DNA of 64,000 nucleotides from assembly GCA_000720995.1 (NCBI GenBank), contig JOEL01000004.1, forward strand, positions 186,001-250,000, written 5' to 3'. The notes beneath the pieces are model-generated. The model had not been told where the DNA came from. It saw only the letters and a list, made by a program, of their open reading frames with translations, and did no database searches. Positions 1 to 7,961 of this stretch are shown here, in pieces; the stretch's first letter is position 1; each line of letters starts with the position of its first letter. The DNA comes from Streptomyces celluloflavus (lineage in GTDB: Bacteria; Actinomycetota; Actinomycetes; Streptomycetales; Streptomycetaceae). Both the position numbers and the translations under genes were made by a program.

Positions 1-702
1 GCCGGACCGTAAAGCGCCGCCGTCAATCCGGAACTGCCACGGGGTGCCGTACCCACATCGCGGAACGGCTTCCATCAGGACCAGCCGGCCGGACGGACCG
101 GCGGACGGGCCTCGCCCCGGGCAGCCGACCGTGTACGACGACCGGCAAGGCCGTCGATTCACCCCACCTCCGACGCCGCCAGATCACGTTCCGCCGTTTC
201 CCAACCACGACCGGCAAGGAGGTATCCGAAGGCCGCCAGGCCCATCTGACCCGCCGCAAGTACGCCACCCGCAGAGTCCCGACGATGCAGCACCGATTCT
301 CCGCCCACCCGCGCGTCCACCCTCACGTCCCCGTCAGCGGGTCGCGCCGATCGCCCTCCCACCCGGCGAACTGTCTTCACACCCCAGCGGAGTCCCCACC
401 CAGCGAACCCACGATGGCCGAGCCCGGCCGAGCGATCCTTCTCCAAGTCGGCAAATCAGCGCGTACGCCGCGGACTCCGGGCGTACGCCGCGGAGTCCGG
501 CCACCCACCGAGATCCTGGAAGTGAACATGCTGGACGTGAACATGTGGGCCTGCATCACCGACCGGAGCGATGCCCCGGACCGGAATCGTCCGTCCGGGC
601 CGGGACGCCACCCGGATCCGCAGGTCCGCGGCGAGCTGCTGTCCGGCCCCGGCCCGCTGGCCCCCACCCCGGCGGCGGCCCGCACCGGAGCCGCCGTCAC
701 CG
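1..702. other. Non-coding or unassigned stretch at the window start
   Basis: No convincing gene is seen. The open frames on both strands are proline/arginine-rich, typical of GC-rich shadow frames. A short element CGACCGGCAAGG occurs twice (near 139 and 211), and there is a 20-bp tandem duplication at 461-500. An ATG at 529 follows a weak GGAAG and opens a short frame to 749, but its composition is not gene-like and its end overlaps the downstream gene on the other strand. Confidence 0.5.
461..500. repeat. Tandem 20-bp repeat forming a hairpin
   Basis: Two adjacent 20-bp copies differ at one base (GGACTCC versus GGAGTCC). That single change makes CGGACTCCG (471-479) and CGGAGTCCG (491-499) exact inverted complements around the palindromic loop GGCGTACGCC. 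It lies about 200 bp downstream of the TPR gene and could act as a weak terminator or simply be a local duplication. Confidence 0.6.
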
Positions 703-1083
703 TCATCCGTCGTCATTCGTACCGCTCGCGAAGCGGGCCGCCTCGATGAACTGCGGGCGCGGTTCCAGGGCCGCCGCGAGGCGGAAGTGACGCAGCGCCT
801 CCGCGGGCCGGTTGGCGCGCTCCAGGGTGCGGCCCAGCGCGAAGTGGGCGAAGGCATTGTCCGGCTCGCGTTCCAGCACGATCTGGAACTCGAGTTCGGC
901 GGGACGCAGTTGAGCGGCGAGGAAGAAGGCGCGGGCACGCAGCAGTCGGGCCGCGGTGTTCTCGGGGTGCGCGGAGATGACAGAGTCCAGCAGCCGGATC
1001 GCACCGCGCGGATCGCGGGCCTCCAACAGGTGCTCCGCGGCGCGGAAGTCGATGACATGCGTCTCGGGGCTGCGATCGGGCAC
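703..1083 (-). CDS. Tetratricopeptide-repeat protein
   Basis: A 126-residue protein made largely of helical TPR-type units. Examples are the stretches around RAAEHLLEARDPRGAIRLL, NTAARLLRARAFFLAAQL and NAFAHFALGRTLERANRPAE, where the typical small-residue and Tyr/Leu spacing can be read. No signal peptide or membrane segment is present, so it is probably a cytoplasmic scaffold. The GTG start was chosen because GGAGAGGAG lies just upstream; longer in-frame starts lack a ribosome site and add an uncharacteristic Gly/Pro tail. It follows a cupin gene on the same strand. The binding partner is unknown. Confidence 0.8.
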   Translation of the reverse strand: MPDRSPETHVIDFRAAEHLLEARDPRGAIRLLDSVISAHPENTAARLLRARAFFLAAQLRPAELEFQIVLEREPDNAFAHFALGRTLERANRPAEALRHFRLAAALEPRPQFIEAARFASGTNDDG

Positions 1084-1227
1084 GGCCGTCTCCTCTCCGG
1101 GGCCGTCCGGGCAGCCCGTCAGCCACCCACCGCACGGCGTTACGTGCCCCGACAACAATCCCGTCAGCCACCGAATTCCCCGTGCCCCACCCGCTCCCCG
1201 CTCCGCCCCTTCCCCATGGACCCGCCC

Positions 1228-1686
1228 CTACAGGCTGATGTGGTACGCCTTGCGCAACGTCTCGTGCACGGTCCACCGCGTGCGGTCGCCTTCGCGCAGT
1301 ATGCAGGCGTCGCCCGGTCCCACCTGGAGCACCGGACCGTCCTCCACCTCGATCGTGGCGCGCCCGCTGACGACCACGAAGAGTTCATTGGCCTCGGTGT
1401 CCGTCACCACGCCGGGCGTGATCTGCCAGACCCCCCGGATCTGCCGCCCGTCCGGCGACTCCCACAGCACCTTGCCGGTCACCACCGGCTCCCCGGAGAC
1501 GATCTGACCGGGGTCCAGCGGCTCCGGCTCCAGATCGGCATCCGCGAACCCGGGGACACTGACGACGAACGAAGCGGCGGGCACAGCGGAGACCTCGGGG
1601 ACATCGGAGCCGGCTTCAGCGCCAGGGCCAGCGCCAGAGCCGGGGCCCGAAACAACGGTCGCGGAGTCAAGATCGGTAGCAGTCAT
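1228..1686 (-). CDS. Cupin-domain protein (EutQ-like/DUF861 type)
   Basis: The protein has 152 residues. After a low-complexity Gly/Ala-rich N-terminus of about 50 residues it shows a single cupin beta-barrel: the first box runs through the TDTEANELFVVVSGRATIEV region and the second through VGPGDACILREGDRTRWTVHET. The Gly-Asp turns and the late His fit a small RmlC-like cupin. The substrate cannot be read from sequence; related proteins bind small metabolites or metals. The start is the ATG that excludes an upstream Gly/Val-rich extension, and another in-frame start 17 codons earlier is possible. It sits between coaE and the TPR gene, all on the same strand. Confidence 0.78.
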   Translation of the reverse strand: MTATDLDSATVVSGPGSGAGPGAEAGSDVPEVSAVPAASFVVSVPGFADADLEPEPLDPGQIVSGEPVVTGKVLWESPDGRQIRGVWQITPGVVTDTEANELFVVVSGRATIEVEDGPVLQVGPGDACILREGDRTRWTVHETLRKAYHISL

Positions 1687-1790
1687 GGCGGCGAGGCTAC
1701 CGCCCACCCCAACGCCACCCGCAGGCGCTCCCGCCACGTCCGCCCGTATGCCCCGCCGCCCCGCCGCCCATCAGCCCCGCCCCATCCGCC

Positions 1791-2381
1791 TCACCGGCTC
1801 CGCAAGCGCTCCCAGACCTCGCGGACCTGCGGTTCCAGTTCCGCCAGCGGTCCGTCGTTGTCGATGACGAGATCCGCGATCGCCAGACGCTGCTCGCGGG
1901 TCGCCTGCGCCGCCATCCGGGACTTCGCCTCGTCCTCCGTCATACCGCGCTGCCGCACCAGCCGGTCCAACTGGGTCTGCGGGGCGGCGTCGATGACGAT
2001 CACCAGGTCGTACAGCGGTGCCAGGCCGTTCTCCGCCAGCAGCGGCACATCGTGCACCACCACCGCGTCCGGCCCCGCCGACGCCTCGAGTTCGGCCGAG
2101 CGGGCGCCCACCAGCGGGTGCACGATCGCGTTCAGCGCCTTCAGCCTCTCCGGGTCGGCGAAGACGATGCCGCCCAGTTTCGGCCGGTCGAGAGTACCGT
2201 CGGGCGCGAGGACACCCGCCCCGAACTCCTCGACCACCGCCGCCAGTCCGGGCGTCCCCGGCTCGACAACCTCGCGGGCGATTCTGTCGGCGTCCACGAT
2301 CACCGCGCCATAGGACGCCAGCAACCGCGAGACCTCGCTCTTACCCGCACCGATTCCGCCCGTCAGCCCCACCTTCACCAT
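1791..2381 (-). CDS. coaE: Dephospho-CoA kinase
   Basis: Catalyses the last step of coenzyme A synthesis, ATP-dependent phosphorylation of the 3'-OH of dephospho-CoA. The 196-residue length is normal for the family. The P-loop GGIGAGKS is at residues 8-15. The [13 protein letters not shown] segment after it and the HPLV / [12 protein letters not shown] motifs in the middle are characteristic CoaE blocks. It is cytosolic. Its position near rpsA matches the conserved actinobacterial order, which supports the call. Confidence 0.96.
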   Translation of the reverse strand: MVKVGLTGGIGAGKSEVSRLLASYGAVIVDADRIAREVVEPGTPGLAAVVEEFGAGVLAPDGTLDRPKLGGIVFADPERLKALNAIVHPLVGARSAELEASAGPDAVVVHDVPLLAENGLAPLYDLVIVIDAAPQTQLDRLVRQRGMTEDEAKSRMAAQATREQRLAIADLVIDNDGPLAELEPQVREVWERLRSR

Positions 2382-2661
2382 GCGCCCACGCTATACGGTC
2401 CACGGAACGGCGGCCCCGGCACCGCACACACCGCACCACGCCGCACACATCGCGGTGCGCACACTGCGCGCACCGCACCGGCCGAACGGCGCGCGCCACA
2501 CCAGCCGGACCGGCCCAACGGGCAGGCCGGCCCACCGCTCAACCGGCCACCCACCGCGCAGCACATCGCCCAGCTCCCCCGCCCCGGATTCCAGCCCCCT
2601 CGGACCCGGGTCACGCTCAGGCCGGGGTCGGCAGCAGACCGAGGCCGGCCTCAGCCCGGGT

Positions 2662-3609
2662 TCATGCCCCGCCTCCGTCACCCTCCCGCTCCGCGAGAAA
2701 GCGCTCGAACTCCCTGCCGATCTCGTCCGCCGAAGGCAGCTCCATCGGCTCGGCCACCAGATTCCCGCGCGTCTCGGCCCCGGCCACCGCGTCGTACTGA
2801 TGCTCCAGCCCGCTGACCAGCGCGACCAGTTCCTCGTCCCCCTCGGAGATCTGCCGTTCGATCTCCTCCTGGGTCCGCAGCGCCTCCGTGCGCAGCGAGT
2901 GCGCCGCGGTGGGCAGTACCAGACCGGTCGCGGCCGTCACCGCCTCCAGGGCCGTGAGCGCGGCGTCCGGATACGCGGAGCGGGCGACGTAGTGCGGTAC
3001 GTGCGCCGCCACACCCAGAACGTCGTGCCCCGCCTCGGCGAGCCGGAACTCGATCAGCGCCTCGGCGCTGCCGGGCACCTGGGCCTCGTCGAAAAAACTG
3101 CCGTGCCCCGGCATCAGGTCCGTGCGGTTGCCGTGCGGCGTGATCCCAACGGGGCGGGTGTGCGGCACGCCCATCGGGATGCCGTGGAAATTGACCGACA
3201 GCCGTACCCCGAGCCGCTCCACGATCTGCCGCACCGCCGCGGCGAAGCGCTCCCACTCCACATCCGGCTCGGGGCCGGACAGCAGCAGGAACGGTGCGCC
3301 GGTCGTGTCCTCGACCAGTCGCAACTGGATGCTCGGGGTCTCGTACGCGGTCCAGCGGTGGCTCTGGAAGGTGAGCAGCGGACGGCGGGCGCGGTAGTCG
3401 ACCAGTCGGTCGTGGTCGAAGCGTGCGACCACTCGGTGCGTCAGCCCGTCGAGCAGCCGCTCCACGATCTGGTCGCCCGCCTCGCCGGCGTCGATATAGC
3501 CGTCGAAGTGATACAGCAGCACCAGACCGGCGGAGTCCCTGGCGGCGATCGCCTCAACCGCCGCGAGCCCGCTCGGCTCCCATTCGTACAACCCTTGGGG
3601 ATCCAACAC
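2662..3609 (-). CDS. PAC2 family protein
   Basis: A 315-residue PAC2 (proteasome-assembling-chaperone-like) protein, a soluble alpha/beta fold of the purine-nucleoside-phosphorylase type. Visible family blocks are [20 protein letters not shown] near the N-terminus, the central [12 protein letters not shown] segment, and [16 protein letters not shown]. The C-terminus is charged and helical ([15 protein letters not shown]). The GTG start was chosen because GAGGAGGA lies 8 nt upstream; an upstream start would add a non-conserved Arg/Gly tail. The biochemical role in actinobacteria is not established. It is divergent from the secreted beta-helix gene. Confidence 0.85.
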   Translation of the reverse strand: MLDPQGLYEWEPSGLAAVEAIAARDSAGLVLLYHFDGYIDAGEAGDQIVERLLDGLTHRVVARFDHDRLVDYRARRPLLTFQSHRWTAYETPSIQLRLVEDTTGAPFLLLSGPEPDVEWERFAAAVRQIVERLGVRLSVNFHGIPMGVPHTRPVGITPHGNRTDLMPGHGSFFDEAQVPGSAEALIEFRLAEAGHDVLGVAAHVPHYVARSAYPDAALTALEAVTAATGLVLPTAAHSLRTEALRTQEEIERQISEGDEELVALVSGLEHQYDAVAGAETRGNLVAEPMELPSADEIGREFERFLAEREGDGGGA

Positions 3610-4041
3610 AGTGACCGCTCCTCCTCGTATCCGTGGGGAAGAACGTCCCACACCGGCCCCGCATTCCCGGCCCCTTCGCGCTCTCCCCCAGCCCGATACC
3701 GGCCACACCACCGGCACCGGCCGCTCCGGCGATCCGGCTTCCGCACCGACGAGATCGCGCCACGTTCACTCCACGGACGATGCCACCTGCCCGCACGGTC
3801 CGATGCCGGAGTGCGCCACGCCACCTCCACGTTCCGCCCCGCCGTCGGCGACCGTGGCGCCAAAATTCACACCTCTGAACTACCGTCCCGCAAAGCAGAG
3901 TTGACGACCGGATTGATCGTGTCCGGCATGCGCGCACATCCGCCGCGAAACCTTGACGCCTCTTCAGCCCCGCCTCTAGCTTCACGGGCACCCTCGCGAT
4001 TCACACTCACGCCCAACGTTCAGATATGGAAAGGCAGTTGC
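3610..4041. other. Divergent intergenic region, PAC2 gene / beta-helix gene
   Basis: About 430 bp separate the two divergent starts. No gene is supported in it. Composition drops slightly in GC near 3850-3930. The only element I can defend is the promoter-like pair at 3953-3982 reading toward the beta-helix gene. Confidence 0.6.
3953..3982 (+). promoter_or_regulatory. Probable promoter of the beta-helix gene
   Basis: TTGACG at 3953-3958 and TAGCTT at 3977-3982 are separated by 18 bp and fit the principal-sigma pattern TTGACN / TANNNT of Streptomyces. The start codon lies about 60 bp downstream, preceded by GGAAAGG. Confidence 0.55.
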
Positions 4042-5043
4042 ATGCGCACCGGACCTCTCCTGCACCTCTCGGCCGCCGCGTTGCTGGCGGTCGCCACCGT
4101 CCTGACCGTCACAACGGCGGCCGTCGGCAACCCCGCCTCCGCCGGCGCCCGTTCGCACTCCCCCGCCCGCGCCATCGGCGTATCGACCGCGGCCCAGCTC
4201 AAGGCCGCGCTCAACGCCGCCCGCCCCGGCGACACCATCCAGCTCGCCGACGGGACGTACCGGGGCAACTTCAAAACCTCCGTCGCCGGCGCCGCCGCGT
4301 CCCGGATCACCCTCACCGGCTCGTCGAAGGCCGTGCTCTCCGCGAGCGGCGGCTACGGACTGCATCTGGACGGCGCCTCGTACTGGACCGTCAAAGGGAT
4401 CAGCGTCACCGGTGGCCAGAAGGGGATAGTGACGGACGGCGCGAACGGCGTCGTCATCGACTCCGTCAGCATCCACGACCTCGACATGGAGGGCGTGCAC
4501 TTCCGCAAGTCCAGCAAGAACGGGATCATCAAGAACTCCACGATCCGCGACACCGGCAAGGACGGCCGCGGGATGGGTGAGGGGGTCTACGTCGGCAGTG
4601 CGGGCGGCACCGACGACAAGAGCGACAACGTGCAGATCCTCGACAACACGATCGGCCCCGGCGTCGGCGCCGAGAACGTCGACGTCAAGGAAGGCACGAC
4701 CGGCACGAAGATCATCGGCAACACCTTCGACGGCAGCGGCCTGACCGGCGTCCACTTCGACGACTCCTGGGTCGACGTGAAGGGCAACGACGTCCTCGTC
4801 GAGAACAACACCGGCCGCCACACCACCAACAACGGCTACGAGACCCACACCCAGCAGCCGGGCTGGGGCTGCGGCACGGTCTTCCGCGGCAACAAGTCCG
4901 ACCTGAGCGGGGCGACGGGCGCCGGCCGCTACGCCTTCAACATCACCAACTACGACGCGGCCGACTGCCCGGTCACCATCGCCCTCGACAACACCGTCAC
5001 CGGCGGCCGCGGCATCGCCAACCCGGGCGTCCCGGTGGGCTGA
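4042..5043 (+). CDS. Secreted right-handed parallel beta-helix repeat protein
   Basis: A 333-residue exported protein. Residues 1-34 form a Sec-type signal (MRTG, then a long Leu/Ala/Val core ending in ASAGA). The rest is a NosD/pectate-lyase-like beta-helix. It opens with the typical AAQLKAALNAARPGDTIQL segment and continues with coils of about 22 residues containing Asn/Gly turns (GIIKNSTIRDTG, NVQILDNTIG, KIIGNTFDGSG). Two Cys pairs near the C-terminus could form disulfides. Such folds are found in polysaccharide lyases and adhesins, but no catalytic set could be assigned, so the substrate is unknown. The ATG is preceded by GGAAAGG. The gene has its own promoter and a shared terminator with rpsA. 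Confidence 0.82.
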   Translation: MRTGPLLHLSAAALLAVATVLTVTTAAVGNPASAGARSHSPARAIGVSTAAQLKAALNAARPGDTIQLADGTYRGNFKTSVAGAAASRITLTGSSKAVLSASGGYGLHLDGASYWTVKGISVTGGQKGIVTDGANGVVIDSVSIHDLDMEGVHFRKSSKNGIIKNSTIRDTGKDGRGMGEGVYVGSAGGTDDKSDNVQILDNTIGPGVGAENVDVKEGTTGTKIIGNTFDGSGLTGVHFDDSWVDVKGNDVLVENNTGRHTTNNGYETHTQQPGWGCGTVFRGNKSDLSGATGAGRYAFNITNYDAADCPVTIALDNTVTGGRGIANPGVPVG

Positions 5044-5088
5044 CCGGCCCGGCCGGTCGCGGACCCCGCCAGAGCCCCCGGACACGAC

Positions 5089-5120
5089 GAAGGCCCGCTC
5101 CCCTGAGGGAACGGGCCTTC
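5089..5120. terminator. Bidirectional terminator between the beta-helix gene and rpsA
   Basis: Perfect inverted repeat GAAGGCCCG / CGGGCCTTC (5089-5097 with 5112-5120), with an inner TCCC/GGGA pairing, located between two converging genes. No U-tract is present, as is common in Streptomyces terminators. Confidence 0.85.
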
Positions 5121-5150
5121 GCCTATCGGCTACTGCCTAGCGGTGAGCGA

Positions 5151-6671
5151 TCAGCTCTGGCCGCCGGCCAGCTTCTCGCGGAGCGCGGCCAGGGCCTCGT
5201 CCGACGCCAGGGCGCCGGAGTTGTCCGCCGACTCCGAGGAGTACGAGCCACCGGAGACGTTGCCGCCACCGGCGTTGCCGCTGCCGCCGCCGGCCGCCGG
5301 CGCCGCAGCACCCTCGGCCGCCGCCTGCTCGTCGGCCTCGCGGGACTTGATGACCTGGGCCTGGTGCTGCTCGAAGCGCTGCTGCGCCTCGGCGTACTGG
5401 TTCTCCCACGCCTCGCGCTGGGTCTCGTAGCCCTCGAGCCAGTCGTTGGTCTCGGGGTCGAAGCCCTCGGGGTAGATGTAGTTGCCCTGGTCGTCGTAGG
5501 ACGCGGCCATGCCGTACAGGGTCGGGTCGAACTCGACCGCGGACGGGTCGGCACCGAAGGACTCGTTGGCCTGCTTCAGCGAGAGGCTGATGCGACGGCG
5601 CTCGAGGTCGATGTCGATGACCTTGACGAAGATCTCGTCGTTGACCTGGACGACCTGCTCCGGGATCTCCACGTGGCGCTCGGCCAGCTCGGAGATGTGG
5701 ACCAGGCCCTCAATGCCCTCGTCGACGCGCACGAACGCACCGAAGGGAACGAGCTTGGTGACCTTACCCGGGACGACCTGACCGATCTGGTGGGTCCGGG
5801 CGAACTGCTGCCACGGGTCTTCCTGCGTCGCCTTGAGCGACAGGGAGACGCGCTCGCGGTCCATGTCGACGTCCAGGACCTCGACCGTGACCTCCTGGCC
5901 GACCTCGACGACCTCGGAGGGGTGGTCGATGTGCTTCCAGGACAGCTCGGAGACGTGCACCAGACCGTCCACGCCACCCAGGTCCACGAAGGCACCGAAG
6001 TTGACGATGGAGGAGACGACGCCGGAGCGCACCTGACCCTTCTGGAGGGTGGTGAGGAAGGTCTGACGGACCTCGCTCTGGGTCTGCTCCAGCCAGGCAC
6101 GGCGGGACAGGACCACGTTGTTGCGGTTCTTGTCCAGCTCGATGATCTTGGCCTCGAGCTCCTTGCCCACGTAGGGCTGGAGGTCGCGCACGCGGCGCAT
6201 CTCGACCAGGGAGGCCGGGAGGAAGCCACGGAGGCCGATGTCGAGGATGAGACCACCCTTGACGACCTCGATGACCGTACCGGTGACGATCCCGTCCTCT
6301 TCCTTGATCTTTTCGATCGTGCCCCAGGCACGCTCGTACTGAGCGCGCTTCTTGGACAGGATGAGGCGGCCTTCCTTGTCCTCCTTCTGGAGAACCAGGG
6401 CCTCGATCTCGTCACCGACGGCGACGACCTCGTTGGGGTCGACGTCGTGCTTGATCGACAGCTCGCGGCTGGGGATGACGCCTTCGGTCTTGTAACCGAT
6501 GTCGAGCAGGACCTCGTCCCGGTCGACCTTCACGATGACGCCGTCGACGATGTCGCCGTCGTTGAAGTACTTGATCGTCTCGTCGATCGCGGCGAGGAAA
6601 GCTTCCTCGTTACCGATGTCGTTGACCGCAACCTGCGGGGTGGTGGCGGTGGTCTCGGTGCTGCTCGTCAT
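5151..6671 (-). CDS. rpsA: 30S ribosomal protein S1
   Basis: A 506-residue ribosomal protein S1, which binds mRNA and helps place it on the 30S subunit. Four S1 (OB-fold) repeats can be delimited at roughly residues 38-108, 126-191, 211-280 and 297-366. The last two contain the canonical GAFVDLGGVDGLVHVSELSW and GAFVRVDEGIEGLVHISELA cores. The N-terminus is acidic. The C-terminal tail of about 90 residues is Gln/Glu- then Gly/Ser-rich and probably disordered, as in other actinobacterial S1 proteins. The ATG start fits the conserved MTSSTETT N-terminus. It is monocistronic, with a strong promoter and a long leader. Confidence 0.97.
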   Translation of the reverse strand: MTSSTETTATTPQVAVNDIGNEEAFLAAIDETIKYFNDGDIVDGVIVKVDRDEVLLDIGYKTEGVIPSRELSIKHDVDPNEVVAVGDEIEALVLQKEDKEGRLILSKKRAQYERAWGTIEKIKEEDGIVTGTVIEVVKGGLILDIGLRGFLPASLVEMRRVRDLQPYVGKELEAKIIELDKNRNNVVLSRRAWLEQTQSEVRQTFLTTLQKGQVRSGVVSSIVNFGAFVDLGGVDGLVHVSELSWKHIDHPSEVVEVGQEVTVEVLDVDMDRERVSLSLKATQEDPWQQFARTHQIGQVVPGKVTKLVPFGAFVRVDEGIEGLVHISELAERHVEIPEQVVQVNDEIFVKVIDIDLERRRISLSLKQANESFGADPSAVEFDPTLYGMAASYDDQGNYIYPEGFDPETNDWLEGYETQREAWENQYAEAQQRFEQHQAQVIKSREADEQAAAEGAAAPAAGGGSGNAGGGNVSGGSYSSESADNSGALASDEALAALREKLAGGQS

Positions 6672-6889
6672 GTGGGAAAGGGCTCCGGTACGGACATTGA
6701 AGTCGTAGGTACTGCTACGCCGAGAGCCGGTATCGCCTCTGCATAAGCCGGACAGCGTCAGAGGCGCACTTTCCGGAAGCCCCTTACGAACTGGAGCGAC
6801 TGGAGCGCCTCGAAAACCGAGGGGACATACATACAGATGCGAGCGCGACCTGCTCCGTCTGAGGCGCGCAGGCCCGCAGCGCAACTTGT
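6672..6889 (-). promoter_or_regulatory. rpsA 5' leader with two hairpins
   Basis: If transcription starts about 7 nt after the -10 box at 6890, the leader is about 210 nt. It contains an 8-bp perfect stem CGCCTCTG / CAGAGGCG (6734-6741 with 6759-6766) and a small hairpin CCTCG-AAAAC-CGAGG (6808-6822). Long leaders are common for ribosomal protein genes, and E. coli S1 represses its own translation. Autoregulation here is inference only. Confidence 0.5.
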
Positions 6890-6918
6890 AGCATACGGGG
6901 GCAGCCGGACACGGTCAA
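6890..6918 (-). promoter_or_regulatory. rpsA promoter
   Basis: Read on the minus strand, TTGACC (6913-6918) and TATGCT (6890-6895) are separated by exactly 17 bp, close to the consensus for the housekeeping sigma factor. This is the clearest promoter in the window and suits a highly expressed ribosomal gene. Confidence 0.82.
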
Positions 6919-7043
6919 TGCGCGAAGGCGCACACCCAGGGCAGAAGGCCCTATATCTGGCGAACGCAATGTTTCCGCGAGGTCGTACGGCCTCACAGTC
7001 CCCTGCTGCTACAAGCTCAGCGAAGACTACGACGACGGGCGCG

Positions 7044-7871
7044 ATGAACCAAGACCAAGAGCCGGAGGCGACGCGACGTGGCGCCTCGGACACCGAGAGC
7101 AGCCGGGCCAGTCGCGGCTGGTGGGACAGGAACGCGGACGAGTACCAGAGCGAGCACGGCGCGTTCCTCGGGGACGACCGCTTCGTCTGGGGCCCCGAGG
7201 GGCTCGACGAGGCGGACGCCGCGCTGCTCGGGCCGGCCGCCGAGCTGAAGGGGCGGCGGATCCTGGAGATCGGGGCCGGCGCGGCGCAGTGTTCCCGCTG
7301 GCTGGCGGCGCAGGGCGCCCGGCCGGTGGCGCTCGACCTCTCGCACCGGCAGTTGCAGCACGCGCTGCGGATCGCCGACGGGGCGGCGACGGAGGCGGCC
7401 GGAGGCACCGATCTGGTGGAGGCGGACGCCGGGGCGCTGCCGTTCCGCGACGGCTCCTTCGATCTCGCCTGCTCCGCGTACGGCGCGCTGCCGTTCGTGG
7501 CCGATCCGGTACGGGTGCTGCGCGAGGTGCGCAGGGTGCTGCGGCCCGGGGGCCGGTTCGTCTTCTCCGTCACGCACCCCATCCGCTGGGCCTTCCCCGA
7601 CGAGCCCGGCCCCGAGGGGCTGTCGGTGGCCGCCTCCTACTTCGACCGCACGCCGTACGTCGAGCAGGACGGGACGGGCCGGGCGGTGTACGTCGAGCAC
7701 CACCGGACGCTGGGCGACCGGGTGCGGGACGTGGTGGCCGGCGGGTTCCGGCTGGTGGATCTCGTCGAACCGGAGTGGCCGGAATGGAACGCGCAGGAAT
7801 GGGGCGGCTGGTCCCCACTGCGCGGACATCTGATCCCGGGGACGGCGATCTTCGTCTGCGTGGCGGAGTGA
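7044..7871 (+). CDS. Class I SAM-dependent methyltransferase
   Basis: A 275-residue Rossmann-fold methyltransferase. Motif I ILEIGAGAAQCSRWL binds S-adenosylmethionine. It is followed by the acidic loop VALDLS, motif LVEADAGALPFRDGSFDLA and the post-motif LREVRRVLRPGGRFVFSVTHP, a pattern of small-molecule (UbiE/Methyltransf_11-type) enzymes. Residues 28-45 (GWWDRNADEYQSEH) are a typical N-terminal cap. The substrate is not predictable. The ATG at 7044 was chosen from the conserved MNQ start; no strong ribosome site is visible. It is divergent from rpsA and followed by the helicase gene after 90 bp. Confidence 0.87.
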   Translation: MNQDQEPEATRRGASDTESSRASRGWWDRNADEYQSEHGAFLGDDRFVWGPEGLDEADAALLGPAAELKGRRILEIGAGAAQCSRWLAAQGARPVALDLSHRQLQHALRIADGAATEAAGGTDLVEADAGALPFRDGSFDLACSAYGALPFVADPVRVLREVRRVLRPGGRFVFSVTHPIRWAFPDEPGPEGLSVAASYFDRTPYVEQDGTGRAVYVEHHRTLGDRVRDVVAGGFRLVDLVEPEWPEWNAQEWGGWSPLRGHLIPGTAIFVCVAE

Positions 7872-7961
7872 GGGCGTCCGGAGGCGGATGACCCCGGCTC
7901 CGGAGGACGGGCCCGGGGCCCGGCCGGGGGCCGCGGGGCACCGGGGCGGCAGACTGGAGCG

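Noticed and set aside
529-749. Small plus-strand frame starting MLDVNMWACITDRS
   Set aside because: The first residues look protein-like, but the rest is Pro/Arg/Gly-rich and overlaps the TPR gene; the ribosome site is weak.
2380-4041. Upstream extension of the beta-helix gene frame by about 550 codons
   Set aside because: The extension is Arg/Pro-rich, overlaps the PAC2 gene in antisense and would bury the signal peptide. A promoter and ribosome site precede the ATG at 4042.
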